DNA of 64,000 bases from Aurifilum marmelostoma (taxonomy: Eukaryota; Ascomycota; Sordariomycetes; Diaporthales; Cryphonectriaceae): contig JAMXSV010000028.1 of NCBI GenBank assembly GCA_027559495.1, positions 2,728,001 through 2,792,000 of the forward strand, in the 5' to 3' direction. Positions 1 to 13,457 of this stretch are shown here, piece after piece. The notes under the pieces were generated by a model. That model was not told where the DNA came from. It was given only the letters and a program-made list of their open reading frames with translations, and ran no database searches. A program made the translations under genes and the position numbers. Within the stretch, counting starts at the first letter, position 1, and each line of letters opens with the position of its first letter.

Positions 1-3000
1 TGGGCACCCTGGCGCAAGGGGCTGCCGATGTGATGATCCCAGCTCAGGCCAGTCAGGTGCAGAGGCGTGGTCGACCACATGAGGTGAGATCTCTAGGGCC
101 CCGCGTGACGTGCCTCAGAGCGAAATCGTTGGTTAACTTTCATTCTCGTCAGCCTTAAGCACGAGGAGTACCAGAAACCACCACGCATCATTCGAGATCT
201 GAGCCGGGTCAGGTTCTGAGGCCAGTGGAGAGAAGTTTGCTTAGTCGAACCGTCAAGGTATAAATCGGTATGAATCTGACTGACCATGGTGAGCTAGTCG
301 CCCCCATTGATCCCCTCTCCCAAAGAAAAGAAAGAAATGAAAAGGAAGGGGGGAAAAACCTCCTCTCCCGTGGCGAAGAATTATATATGCTCTTGGGCTG
401 GGTTGCCCTGAGGTTTAGGAATGCAGTCGCTCGAGCTCGAGCCTTTGATAGAGACGGTAGGACGCCATCAGAAAGTCACGCCGCTCGGCCGAGGAGTTAT
501 GCGAAGGAAAGCGCGTGTTTTACCGTTTTCTCTGCTGGACAGCGCGGTGCTTCTGAAGGGCAAGTTCGGTGGTGCAAACCGCTTCAGGAAAGCCCGATTG
601 GCGTGGATGGGCACTCTTTGTGATATATCACATCAGAAGAAAAGAAGACACTTCCGACTTCAAGCTTCCATCACTTGAAGTGGAAAAAGTTACGAGAATC
701 CCAGTGCTCCGGCCACTCTCGGCATGGCAGGGTCGACGACGAGCCTGGTCTCCACTGGTAAGACCGAGCAGAAGCAAGTGTGCAGCAGGTATGCAGCAGG
801 AGACGCACGTTGGTGATACCAGTTGCGGAACAGAGCTGCTGAGGGTGGTGAGAGCGACAAGGTTGCGACGATGGTGGTTACAAGGGACAGTGTACCCGAG
901 GATTCCGGGAAGGGTCACCTTCAGATGTAAGTCGTCCTATGGATGATTGAGTTTCGAATGGCACAGTACCATATAGCAGAATGGAAGGTGTTGGGGCAGG
1001 GGGAGGTTGGGAGGAGGCATGGGAGGGTCAGTGTTGGCACTGCGTAATCAATACCATGCTCGGGGCCCTTGTTGCCGATTGGCGAGGGGATGAGGCGGCT
1101 GTCGCTCCTCGACCAGGGCCAAGAAGCGAGGAGGCCTACTGGTCGTCTGATCTGGGTTGGAGCTCCGCACGACGCATGGACGGGCCATTTATCCCAGAAT
1201 GAGATTCTACTGCTGTCAACGCCGGTCGAACAGATGTTGATCCCCTGTGTCCGGCTGCGCTCGTTGCCTCGGGCGGCGATCGTGCTGACGAGGCTAGCCC
1301 CGAGCTCCCTGTCGCAACGCTGGCCCAGCCGTTCTCTTAAAAGCTGACTAACATATGACGAGAACCTCGTCTCGTGATGAGAAGCATGGCGACGTGTCTG
1401 CGACGGTAGAAGGGCTGTTATTTTCGAGAGCAAGGAGGGTGAAGTGGGATGACGTCCGCTAGGTCGGCGGTTGAGATGTGTGAGCTGTTGCTTACAGTGG
1501 TACAGAGTAGTCACCGCGTTAGCACTTGCTTGGTGGGAGAAAGTACAGGGAGTAGGTGTTGCAAACCAGCCAGGAAGCCAGGGTAGTGCCTGCCCTGTGC
1601 TGCCACACCCTCACTACCCTAGCTGCCTAGCTATCTTGATTATCATTTGCCATGGTTGGCACTATGGCACTGTAGTAGTACTTTTGGGGTGAAAAGACAT
1701 GGGTCTCCCCACCTCACCCACACCTTCCCACAGCCATGTGTAAAGCACCTGGACACCCTGGTGTAGGGGACCCTCAGGCCATTCCCACCCCTCCCCTTCC
1801 CGCAGTCACTTCTGTCCGTCTCGAGCTGATCAAGAAAAAGCATAGAGGAAGGAAGGAGGGGGTCCTGTCTCGAGTATCTCATCTCGATTCCCGAGTCAGG
1901 AGCCATCCACTGTCGACCGCTGCAGCCATGCTAAGACGATAGTACCCAAAGGCGACAATCTCAGCTGCCTTCAACCTGGACGGTGGTCGACAGCCTCTCA
2001 TTGGACCTGTGCCTACCCGACAATGAGCTGAACGGAGTCATGCTGAGTCGAGTCGAGTCCAGCATAAGTGCCGCAGTTTCTCCTGGATTCTTGTTTGCGT
2101 CGGGGCGTCATCCCGTCCAAGGGACCGAATGGAAGGAGGGCATGTCTGGTCAGATTGTCTCCCTCCGCTCGCCGCCGCGGGACAGATGAGATGACAAGCC
2201 GTTATATAGGAGAACCCGTTATACCATCCACACTCTCCTTCTAGGCCATTCCATCCCTGGGCCCCTGGCGGTGGCCCTACTAGTACCCTGTCACACCCCT
2301 ACCTCCAGGCCCAAGACCCTCCAAAACGATATCACTTGTCGATTCTGCGCCTTCTCCCCCCCCCCAATCCTCTTCACAGTTCCTCGTACTTACGGCAAGT
2401 CTGGTCGCTTCGACACCCTGACCTGCACCCGTCTTGTTCTAAGCCTCGTCTCTGCTTCGAACGTACGTGCCAGCTCAATCTCGCCCGGTCTCCCAACATC
2501 TCTCCAGGGCGAAATCTACAAAGTTGGAGACTCGAGAGGATCATCAAAGCGTTTCTCTCCTGGCTCCCTTGGCTCTCTCGGGTATGACTGCAGGCGGCTG
2601 CAGCGCACAAGAATCACGCCCAGCACTACTCAACTACCACCAGCAGCGGGGCAGCGTCACCTGTCCCGTTTGGACGGTGTCGCACCGCTGTCCAAGACGG
2701 GCGTTCATTGATTCCTTCCTGTCGTGACCCCACGCTGGCAGAAATACTGTCACTTAGACCGCGACACTGTCTCATATCTCTGCACCCTTCAGTCCCTCTG
2801 CACCATCCTCGTCCCTCTCGACGCCCTCGGCTGCTACCGAGACCGGCACTGAGGGTGAGAGGCCCATTGACAGCAGCCGCGCACCCGGCAACTTGACCGC
2901 TATTCGACACGTCGCTCCTTGGGTGCGGGCTCTCAGGTCTTCTACTTGAAAAAAGATCCAGGGTCGCAAGGATCCATATCCGAAAGAAAGGAAAAAGCGC

Positions 3001-4634
3001 GAAAAAAACCCCCCCCAAAAAAAAACCAATCAACGACCGTGAACCCAGATCAAGTCGACATTTGAGAGCTCACGAATTGACGACATCCCGGTCCAGGTCA
3101 GACCGCACGGAACGAGAACCTGGCGCTTCTTAGCCGGGTGCGGCGTGGATCGCAACCAGACTTGGGCCTTTATTCGAGTGCCACCCTCCTCAGTGCGCGC
3201 TCTCGTCTGGCCTTTGCCAGAAGTTGAAGAGAAAGGCTCGCGAAGGTCTCGTTCTTTGTGTGCACAGCGCTCATCGAGACCCAGCTCTCGTATACTGTAT
3301 CTACCCCTCTTTCCTATCTGACTCGTGTGCCCCCGGATCGTCGTGTGCGATGGCAGACCGGTGAGCTGGGGGAGGACGTCGAAGCCCTGGGGCCAGTTTC
3401 TCCGCCGAGTGCCCAGCATTGCACACCAGACGCGGCGCCCATAGCTGCTGGCCTATCCACCAGCAAGCTGTCACCGAGTGTACTGCCAGCGCCCCCCCCC
3501 CCAACAATTCCTACCTAACCTTCTTTATACTTTTCGCCTCAGCTCTTCGTGTTACTCGCTGCCGGGATCCGATAGCTGACGTTGCACTCAAATCAGCGGC
3601 GCCCGTCCAAGGTTGGTATTTACCAGCCCGAAGGCATCTGGCGATTGGCTTCAGTCGTTGCTCGCTCCGCGGCCAGCTCTCTCGTGATCCCACGTCGGGT
3701 CAGTGCCCGTCAGGGGCTGACTAGGTGACCACGTGCACAAGGCAAGGGTTTCTCACGATTTTGACGTCTAGGGATCTGTCGCGTCCCAACTCACGCATGA
3801 GCGCGAAGCTGGGTGAAAGTCAGCAAAACCACCGTGGCGACTGCACAGGGGCCGACAACCCGTGTGCCTCTGCGTACACATATAAGGAACTTTTCTAGAC
3901 GAGAGTAACAGCACTCTCGGCCGTCAAGACATTACTCGAGTCGCCAGATCGACCGTCAAGTCGTGCTGTGTCAAGAACCAGCATCGAAGAACAGCCCAAT
4001 TTCCACCCTCGACTTTTCTCAGCCAGCCAGACTGCTGATGCAGCATTTGGAGGCTCACCGGTCACGATCTCATAGCCCCTCAGCCCCACCGACTCGGTCA
4101 AGAGCTTCAGCACCACTCTGACATCCCGCTACGTGTGGAGGGGTAGAGCAGCAGAACTGCATCAACCCCCTACGTACCTTTCTGTACCTTAACATTCTGC
4201 AGCGGAGCCCCCCTCTCTTCCTGCCGCCCCGACTTTGTACTCATACCCCCCCCCCCTCCTCTCTTTCTTGCTTGCGACCCTTCCTTACCTTTCAACCCCT
4301 GTCCTTCTTCTCCCCCTAGACTACTAAGAGGACACTGCTACTTTTGCCACCAGCCTCAGCAGTTTGGCACACTGTTTCGGTTACGGACGCTCCCTGTCCT
4401 GAGGCTGGCTAGCTTGCCGTGAGCAACAGCTGTGCTAGCGTCTGGGTGCGGTCGCTTTCTCGACAGCAGCGATTAGCACCGTGCTGACCGTTGCTGTTGA
4501 GCGCCCTGACGGGATCCCTCTGACCGGCGTGTGGGTGGTCTGTTGTGACAGCTACTCGGCCTCTGCACTGAAGTCTCGAAAGACCCCGAGATCTACGTCT
4601 TTTGTGATTGGTACCTCTGAACAAGGTCACTCTC
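1..4634. other. Gene-free region upstream of the Zn2Cys6 gene
   Basis: No open frame here shows a recognisable domain or fungal-type codon pattern on either strand. The longest frames, such as minus 921-1514, have the composition of chance frames. The last 2.4 kb contain several pyrimidine-rich blocks (around 2220-2420 and 4240-4320) and poly-C runs (about 3492-3502 and 4245-4257). Such blocks are common in fungal promoters and 5' leaders, so part of this region is probably the promoter or a long leader of the regulator gene that starts at 4635. The left edge may hold the end of an unseen gene, but nothing supports one. Confidence 0.5.
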
Positions 4635-7600
4635 ATGTCGACAGTGTGTGGTGCTGTCCGCCGCACTTCTTCAACAATCATGGTAAGGTTTTCCTTAATG
4701 TCACCCTTGGCAAGACATCAGACTGCATTTATATATTATCGATCCACCAATCTCATCCTCACCAACCTTTGACCTCCCCTGCATCATTGTTACTTCTTTC
4801 TCCTCTGTTCTACCATCAATCTATTCTTTCTATGCCCTCCTTTTCCAAATTACATCTCATCCTTGCTCATGCGGTTGTCCTTTGTCCATTAAATTATCTC
4901 ACTCCTGCTATCATCTTGTGTGTGCGGCTAGTTGACCCCTTCTAGGACGGCAACATCCTCAAGCGCCGTGGCCACGGCCTCGTGGATGATTTCTCAGGCC
5001 CAGAGCTTGGAAACCCACCCGAGTCCTCATCATTTCCTCCATTTCTCGATTTTTCTCCAACGGCTGTGACCGCCTACCCTGTGGAACAGCAAGTCGTCCT
5101 CACTCCATCTCTTCCCTTTCAGGGCGTCCTAGCACCAGAAACACCCGTCTATTACGACACAAACTATCAGCAGAACCAGCCGGTCTTCCACCGCCAAGCA
5201 GAACACTATACGCAATATCAAGAAGACCTTCATCGGGACGAGTCGCAGCTATATTCGCAGGGCACCTGGAAAAGACCGCGGCTCAGCACGAACATGCATC
5301 TGCCCTTCTTCTCAAGAGAGCCTGCTCCTCATGATGAGGAGCAAAGATCTTCTGGGGCAGAGTATCCCCACAACGAGGATACTATTCAATGTGCATCATC
5401 CACCTTTGCCCCGTTCAGGGAGTGCCTTGGGGGCCTGGTTTCAGCAATGCCGGTCTACCAGAACCAGCCGCCATCCGGTGAGCAATTTATTTCGTCTATT
5501 CCGATTGTCATCCTAAAATTGCTCATGCAACATCTCTAGAGTACCAACCCATCCCACCTACCCCAATGTTCGAGACGCCGCCTCGAGCGGGCCCGACAGA
5601 CCTGCGGTCCCCGGGCATGTCTGGGACGCTCCAGCACCCGGCAGTCACTGGGCCTGTTCTTGAACAGCCTCAAATCCTGATGCACGTACCCCAAGATTCT
5701 GTCACCACTCGGCAGTTGCAAAATCAGTATCCTGCTCTGGAGCCGGCGATGCACCATCAAAGCATGCAGCCCAACACAGCTCAGGCTCACAGACCTTATG
5801 AGCATCAGGGTGTGCCCCAGGGCGCTCCAAAGGTAGTGACTGATCCACTGAAGCTGCAAGGCCCGCAGCAGGACTTCCAAAGCGGTGGATATCAAATTGC
5901 TCCAAGCTATTCTGTCGTTCAATACTCGCCTCCTGGCCCGACAACCCCCGCGCCGAGGGTGTACCAACGCCAAAAGAAGAGCAAACCGCAGCGCCGACAA
6001 CAGCCTACTGCTACTACCCAGTATTATTTGACTCCGGGCCCTGCGAGGAATGAGCATTACCTTTACCAGATCGAGACTCGCGAAGAGCTGCCCCTCGTCA
6101 TGACGAACCAGAAGCCTCCAGCCACTAAGCGGGGTCCCTTCAAAGATCCCGCGAAACGCGAGAAAACAGCTCTGGTGAGGAAGTTTGGCTGCTGCATCCG
6201 CTGTCGGATGCAGCGTATTCGAGTGAGTGCGGCTGAGAGGTCCCCGAATTGTGCTGTCTGGGCACTAACTAGATCCAGTGCGAGTTCGCTATAGAGACAC
6301 CAGATGATCCCGATGCTCCATGTGAAGGCTGCCTGAAGCTGATGATGAACTCCCAAATCCCTCGGATCCCCTGTCGTCGGTGGAAGCTTGTCGACGTGAA
6401 GCTCTCAAAGTCTGGCAATGCTGAATGGACCTACCGCTGGAAGAACAGCACCTCTCTCCCCGAGATCAGCAAGTGGCAAGACACCAACGACAGGGTGATC
6501 TACCTGGACGATGGTTTTACAAGAACAATTCGTGTCAGGGTTCGCCGATTCAAGCTGATGGAAGGTGACCAGAAAACACGAAAGTTCTTCAACTACGACA
6601 CCGGCCGGACAGACGAGATCGATATGAAACCCTTTGCGCTCGTCGACGTTGCTGACGCAAAGCTGCAATACGAAAGGTACCTCACAGATAGCCAGGAGCA
6701 CATCTTCAAGACACTCCTCGGTGATAAAAAGAAGCTCCTCTGGAAGACGTATCACATGGCTCAAAAGAGGAGAGACGACCCCGCTACGCCCCTGCAGGAG
6801 CGAGACCTACTGGTCAAGACCCTGAGGCTCTGGGTTGCCATTCGCCTGACGACCAGGTCTTTCCACATTGCAGGTGAAGGGAAAGAAGCACTTGGGCAAA
6901 AGCCCGACTCTAAGGGCAGGATCCTGTTGCACCCCGTCCTGGGTAAGCCTCCCACTCCTTGCATCTGATAAGAAATTGTTGCTGACGCCGGGGTGAAACG
7001 CGCAGGCCAGCAGCTGGATAAGGTGCTCCTTGACCATGTCCTGTTCAAACTTCGGCGGCAGACTCTGGATCTCCTGCAGAACATCACGCAGCAGAAAAAG
7101 CGACACTCGTGGTTTACGACTTACCTGGTGTCCTTCATTTTACTGCACAATGTTGCGCTTATCACGCGTCATGACAGAGACCGTGCTGAGAAGCATGGCG
7201 TGAACGCTGATAGGGTAAGCAGAGATTGAATAAACAGGAGGCCCGGGTTGGGGAGTAGAGTACTTGCATGATGACTGACTCTGCTGCCTTGTTATAGAAG
7301 CCCCTAGCGGTATGGCACAAGGCGGACAATGTCGAGGAATATCACCTAGGTGAGAACCCGTCCCACACTCATCCATGAAAAATGGCGAGATGTAGTATGA
7401 GCCCATTGCTGACGTATGAGGCCCAACAGGGGCAAACATTATCTTGGCTTACTTTCACTACTGCGTTAAAGGCATCCAACTTTTCTCTCACGACTGCAAA
7501 CCCTCGGATCTGGACAGTATTGCCGATTTAGACCACGAGAGTAAGGCGTACGTCATGTGGGCTAGGGATGAGATCCTTCAGTACAGTAAGCACCCAGACG

Positions 7601-7981
7601 TCTTTTATTCCCCTCTGAAGTCCTCTCTTGTTTGTTACTTTGCCCTCAAGTGGTTTCAACAACGCGATCCGCACATGGGCAGGCAGGGTACTGATTCACG
7701 CGACAACAGAAGCCCATTGGGAGTACCTCAGGGCCATACGCCTTCAGACTGAGTCGACGATCAATGCAGACGAGCATGTGGAGCTGGCAAATGCCTACAG
7801 CGATGACCACTACTTCATTTGCCAGCTATTCGAGAACAACTGGTGGCCATATGATTCAATTGTCGATAAACAGGCGACCAGGAGGATCGGCCCTGTTCGC
7901 AGAGAGAGCCGTCTCTCCCGCTGCGACATCTTGATGAGCCGAGTTAATGTGGAGGCACAGCAATGCTGTTCTTCTTCCTGA
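4635..7981 (+). CDS. Fungal Zn2Cys6-type transcription factor, eight exons
   Basis: A probable nuclear DNA-binding regulator of about 880 residues. Exons inferred from splice sites and phase: 4635-4682, 4946-5477, 5540-6222, 6279-6942, 7006-7214, 7298-7349, 7430-7585, 7683-7981. All phases join. The N-terminal ~390 residues are Pro/Gln/Ser-rich, as in activation regions. A basic stretch is followed by a zinc cluster with cysteines at residues 412, 415, 422, 436, 439 and 453 (C-x2-C-x6-C-x13-C-x2-C-x13-C). The 56-bp intron 6223-6278 falls exactly before the third cysteine. The ~430 residues after the cluster match, from memory, a large family of uncharacterised fungal regulators with a conserved motif of the type AYFHYC and a late SQLFE-NW-like motif (here CQLFENNW). 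The start at 4635 is the first in-frame ATG after a stop. A second ATG at 4680 directly abuts the first donor. The seventh intron is the least certain: 7581-7650 would also keep the frame. Targets are unknown and no neighbouring gene suggests one. Confidence 0.82.
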
Positions 7982-10733
7982 AAGGTTGGCCATCAAATCT
8001 TTCCTCCAGGACAAGCAACCACGCCGCATGCAATGGTGTGCGACCGGTCTGGACCTCAAATGACGGCAGCCCAGACTTAATTTTTATTCTGCGAGCGACG
8101 ATACCCAACGACAGTACATACTACTAGGGGTGTTCTTAGCGGTCTTCATCCTTGGTTTGTTGCATTCATAGCTGGTCATCGGCGGGGACTTGTGAGACCC
8201 GCCTGGCCCCATTTTCAGCTTTTGATGACGGTGATATTCAATAAGCAATCTCTCGGCTTCGCCCGGCGGCTTGCTGCTCCTCGAGTGGGGCCTGATGTCT
8301 GAGCGAGGAGGGCAAAGGGCTGTCTACTGGGTGAAGGGTTTCGTTTTTTTTTCTTTCACGGGCGTAATGCTACTGGTGTCTGGCTCCGCTCATGGTCCTT
8401 GGGCCACCGTCTTCTTGAGACAACGGCCTACAAGAGCTATTACGGAGTACAGCTGCATCTCGGGTCGCAGCGGATTGGGTCGGAAAAGCTCATGACTCGT
8501 GTGCGGTTGCATTGTTGGGCACTTTTCTTTTCTCTCTGATTATGGTTTTCTCCCCTCTCATTCTGGTCCTTTCATCTGATGTTCCTCCGGTGTAGCACGA
8601 CGGGCTTGGTTTCTTTGGTAGGATATGTTGTCTTTCGGAAATGCTTGTCTATCTTCTTTTTCTGGGTACTGATGAGCAAGCGCAACCTAGTAGGGGACGG
8701 TAATCTGGTCGTTTAGCTCTAATCAAAAGAGCGCATGATGTTACGACTACTATGACATCTACAGTAGTACTACATACGTACTTTGATAAAGAAGAGGGTT
8801 CCATGAATGGACAGACGCCGGCCGATCTCTTTTCCTGCCGCGGTACATCGATACATACTGCGAAGCTGCCAGGGCAGTCAGATCTCGTCTTCCGAAAATC
8901 AATGAATACGATCCGAGTTTCGAGTGTCACGTTGAGGTAAGGGGAAAAGAACAGAAATAAGGCGTTGGGGAGAAAGGCGCTACTGTATTGGGACCCTTGT
9001 CTGCTCTGGACTTGATCCTGATGCCATCATGACGGATTGTGCCGGGTGCACCTCCCGCCACAGGACTCGTCGGCTTTCCTGGGCCATCATGAATTGCGAA
9101 TGTCATGTGTGTGCCTGTGTCCCTGCCACTTTGATTGCCCATTCGTGTATGTGTATGTATGTGTATGTATGAGATAGCGATCGCAGGCGGCCGCTGCCCG
9201 CTACCTACCCCGAGTACTGATGTCTACTGATGCCTGCTGCCATTAAGTCCAGTGAAAGACGATCTTGGTCTCGGGTGACATTGGTGGTCATCTAGCGGTG
9301 AGGGATTGTTCGGCGAACCGAGAGAGGGGTGTGATGCAGGTCGAGACCGTCAGTGTTCGACCTGATAAATTCGATCCAGATGGGTATGCGCGATGACGAT
9401 GTTCGCCGACGTGCCTTGTCAGCTGGGAGGTTGTACATAGCTGGCTGCGGATTCGAATCAATCACGGTCAAGATTGATGGATTCTCGTGCCGAGAGCGAT
9501 CCAGGGCGGGATGCTGGCGGGTCATCTTGTAGAGGGGACCAGATACGGCCGTGATCTAGAAAAATGTACCAGGCTCAGCTGGCTGAGAGCTATTATTTTG
9601 TGGCAGCCTTCTTAGCACACCAGGTTTTGCCTTCTTCTTTCCCTTTTACTTTTCCTTGTTTTCGTCCTTGTCATTCCTCGGAATACGAGGCTGGGTGCGG
9701 CGATTATTTCGCTGATTGAGGAAGAGAAGAAAAAAAGGAAAAGCACCTTGTGACAGGATTGATCATGAAGGACCATGTGAGGTTACAGAGGAAAAGGATG
9801 GCTTGAAAATTGTGGGCTGCCTAGGCCTAATTTGTCCCTCTTTTTTTTCTTCCTTTTTTTTTATTTTTAATGTACTTACTTTTTCTTTTATTATGGGACT
9901 TCAATAATCTTTTCTTTTGTTTTTGCTTTTTGTCTCCCCATTCCCTTTAAGTCAGATCTTCATTTCGTCTCAATTTCACAGCCTCACCTCGTACCACTAC
10001 AATGTCGTGATCATGCAGTCGGAATCAAGTTCCCCTGTTGGGTACTCAAAGCGTGACAAAATCCGCCTTGCTTTTGCGGCCTCCTCCTGGGGGCCAGGGG
10101 GGGGGGCCAGCGGCAAAGAACAAGAGACGAACAAGAGCTTCAAAATGTCTTTGTTTACATTTGAAAGTGTACAAATGTTGTTTCTCTCATGACCTCCCAG
10201 AGCTAATGTTGAAAGCTCAAGGTTCATCAATCACCTGTGAAATGTGGCTTTCCTTTGAGGGCCAAGCGGTGGAGAGAGGGGAAGCTATTCATTGCTATAA
10301 GTATGTAGAAAGAAGGCGATATTGGGCTGTTGGGCAGCCAGTTTCTGCTTAGCCGCGCAGGTCCACCAAGCACGGCAAAAGCCCCCAAGTCGGTATCGAT
10401 ATTCGCCGGAATTACCGAATGCTAGGGCTATCTCGATCAGGGCCCGAGGAGCTCAAGGTACAAGATTTCCCCCTCGACCTGGGAACGCATGGGGATCGTT
10501 GGTGCCCAAACGGCCTCGCTGGTTTTATCAGATCCCAAGGTCGTGTCAATGGAACATACACTTCGATGGACCAATCATGTCCGCACACGACCATATTTGG
10601 CATGAAGCATAATCGGGGAATCTCCCTTTTCAGCGAGCAAATGGTCTTGGCCTTAGCTGGCGACCCGCTGAGAGATTAGCGTCGTACTTCCCCAGTGACA
10701 ACATAGCCAAGCCATCTGGCCATGGGGCGAAAC

Positions 10734-10734
<1 letters not shown>

Positions 10735-10767
<33 letters not shown>
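10735..10767. repeat. AC dinucleotide microsatellite
   Basis: Sixteen uninterrupted AC units plus one base, followed by a few imperfect units up to about 10774. It lies in the intergenic region between the zinc-cluster gene and the dioxygenase gene. Confidence 0.97.
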
Positions 10768-10772
<5 letters not shown>

Positions 10773-11902
10773 ACCGTAATTTGCAACGGGCTCTTGGACA
10801 ACTGGCAGAAGGTGGTTTTGCCGCGTCTCATGAGGATCATCCGTTCCCGTTCAAGTGTGTCTCAGCGCTGGACCCCTTTGGAGTGTGTGTCAAAGGCTCG
10901 AGCGCCGACAACACATACCGGTGAAGGAGCTGGCCAGCGCGGCACGGCGGGGCCATGTTCACACTTGGTAAGTGGACTGTGGCTTGAGAAACAAGTCGGG
11001 AAGACGGACATTTTCCTCCCTTAATTCCTGCAGTTGCTTTTCTTCGGGTCATACACACAGTACTGAGTACGGTAAACTGCTTTTTAGCCCCATGAAGAAC
11101 AACTACCTAGACCGATCGATATCATTTTTGTGACAAGATCTCGTGGATCACAAGTCAGTTTCCACAGCATCTCGTCTTCCATCGTTGTTTCTGAAATGAG
11201 CCTGGCCGAAAGTCATGGTTCCAGGTGCTTCCGAGATACTGTGCTGCTGTGAAGGTCGATGCCGACTTTCCTTTTCCTCAATTCGTCCCGCGGCTGCGGC
11301 CAGGCACTCCACGGGCCCCGGGCGACTGGCGACATGGTGCGTGCATTATGTGCGACGCAACATGAGGTGGAAAAGCAATATACACACCCCCCCCTCTCCC
11401 CCCGCCCCCCTCCGTGTTGTACACCCACGTACAGGTCAGCCTGCTGGTACCGTGGTCAGCTTGAGTACTTCGGTCCAAAAACTTCTGCAAGTCAAGGGAC
11501 ACCCATCGCCAGCTCCTGTACGGTGTACCCCGACTTTGAAGTCTACTTGCATACATGTCCTTCCGAGCTACTGCTCCACCTCGACACACTTGTTGATCTT
11601 TGCCTTGTTTACACAACGGTGAACCTAGTCTGTGAGACTTTTTAATTAACTTGTGTGTCCCGTCGAAGTAACCCTATTGTTTCTTCTTCTTTATTTTTTT
11701 TCCCGGGTCGAGAGGGATCGGCCCTTGAGAGCCTGGAGCCCAAGACAAGACAAAGCGTTTCTGAGCGCCTCTCCCGGCTCCGGTCTAACTTAGCGCCCGT
11801 TTCTGCGACTTTGCTTTTTTCCTTTCTGGGTCTTTTTGTTACGAAGAAAAAAAAAGAGGGTAAAAAAAATATAAAAAAAAGGAATGGAGGAATGGAGGGG
11901 AA

Positions 11903-11917
11903 GGGGGGGGGGGGGGG
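11903..11917. repeat. 15-base G homopolymer
   Basis: An unbroken run of 15 G inside a purine-rich strand segment (about 11840-11925). It is one of several G/C runs of 10 or more bases in the intergenic DNA of this window, and its length may be unreliable in an assembly. Confidence 0.95.
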
Positions 11918-13457
11918 AGAAAGGGTTTCAGCTTCGCCCTTTTGCCCAGGCAGCTCAGTCACCACAGAAACCCAACAGAGCTAGGCAGGCCAGTCAGTTC
12001 AGGGCATTTTCTGAGCTGGGGTTACTTCCTCCCCGCCATTTCTTTCTGATTATCACGGGAATGTGCATATTGTCCGACCACATACAGTCTGCCCCTTCTC
12101 AAAGAGTAATATAAGTTTTTAATGAAACTTTGCAGCTGGTGCAACCTTGAAATTTATCTTTTCTTCTGTAAGGAGGGGCGCGAGCCTGCCATGGCCAGAG
12201 CGGAAGGATAAGGGGGCCCAACTTGCTTGTGCATCGTGGGGACCTCGTTGGACATGGCCACTCAGGGGAGCAGCCGCACAGTACCGGGGCAGATTGATCA
12301 CCTCGGTGCAACCCCTCAACCAGTACAAGGACAACTCTTCATTGTTGTTCTTTCTTGTTCTTGTTTCTTTTTCTTTCTTGCTTTTTTCCGCACACACACA
12401 CTCTCTCTTCCTTTTCCCTGTCGTTGAGGACGGCATCGGCCCTATCTGGTGGGGTGATGCTGGTGCAATGGTACATCACTTCGGCTGCAGGTGGTTGGTT
12501 AGTGGCATCTGGCTATGGACGTATGTATTGTTGTTCCCCGTATGCCTGCCTGCCATACCCCCCCTCCCCCCAATGGGTGTTCTACAGCTTGTGGCAGCAC
12601 AGTGTTACTACGGAGAACGGCCTTTGGTCACTCAACACTATTATTTGTTTCAGGCACATTGATTTTGATCACTCCCGGGGCTTGGGCTTTTCGTCGACTA
12701 GGCCCTTGTGCCTCCCACCTGTCGGGTGTAGACAAGAAGGAACTTCTTTCAGGGTTACTTTGGGCGCTTTGGAGGATGTCACAGGCGGGTAGCCAGCCCG
12801 GATGGAGGGCGCTTCCCACCAGAAGCAGCAAGCCCCGGTCTACCTCGTACCTTCTCTCCCAGATGTCTCCCTCCTGCATTATTTATCGTGTTGAGCAGCG
12901 GCAAGTGGCAGGTGGGCTGGGCTGGTCTTTCTTTCCCTTCTCATTCACAGATACTTTTCCTCTCACCAGAGCCTGGCCAGGTTGCTTTTGAGTTGTCCTA
13001 TTAATGCCCTCCTCCCCAACCTGTTCCCCGAGCTTGTTCTCCTCCCTCTCGACTCTACACGCTTCACATAGCTCTCTGCACACACCATCATCCTCATCAC
13101 CACCACCCGCATAAGAAACAGCCTCATACCATCCCCAATTCCGATACTCTCAAGGCTGCCAAGCACAAGACTACCGCACCCAAGGAGCTGCAGCAGTAGC
13201 CTCTGCAGATTACCACACAAGCATAAACCCATCACCACCTCATCCTGACGTTGACAGCTTCACTTCCACACACAGCCTACTATTTTCCTTGGGCCCTCTC
13301 TCTCTCTCTCTTCGAGGTCCAACTAGTTCCATATTGGCATCGTAGCCCCAACACCAAGTGCTTCTTTTTACCTCTTTGTGTGCCAACACGTTCACTACCA
13401 ATCCCAATCCCTCCAAGGACAACCAGATCTGCACACCACGCCAACCCCACCTTGATC

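Larger units (their letters stand above)
7982..13457. other. 5.5 kb intergenic region
   Basis: No supportable gene on either strand. It contains an AT-rich stretch with T runs (9838-9960), an AC microsatellite (10735-10767) and a 15-base G run (11903-11917). From about 13240 it is pyrimidine-rich, including a CT run near 13297-13314 and two CCAAT motifs (13398-13402 and 13404-13408) about 50 bases before the dioxygenase start. The last 250 bases are the probable core promoter and leader of that gene. Confidence 0.5.

Noticed and set aside
921..1514. Minus-strand open frame of 197 codons
   Set aside because: Composition looks like chance, no domain, no splice-linked neighbours.
7581..7650. 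Alternative seventh intron of the Zn2Cys6 gene with donor GTACAG
   Set aside because: Keeps the frame but the donor is weaker than GTAAGC at 7586, which pairs with the acceptor at 7682 in phase. Kept only as an alternative.
9440..9480. TTCGAATC motif resembling a tRNA T-loop
   Set aside because: The flanking bases do not form a T-stem and no acceptor or anticodon stems could be drawn.
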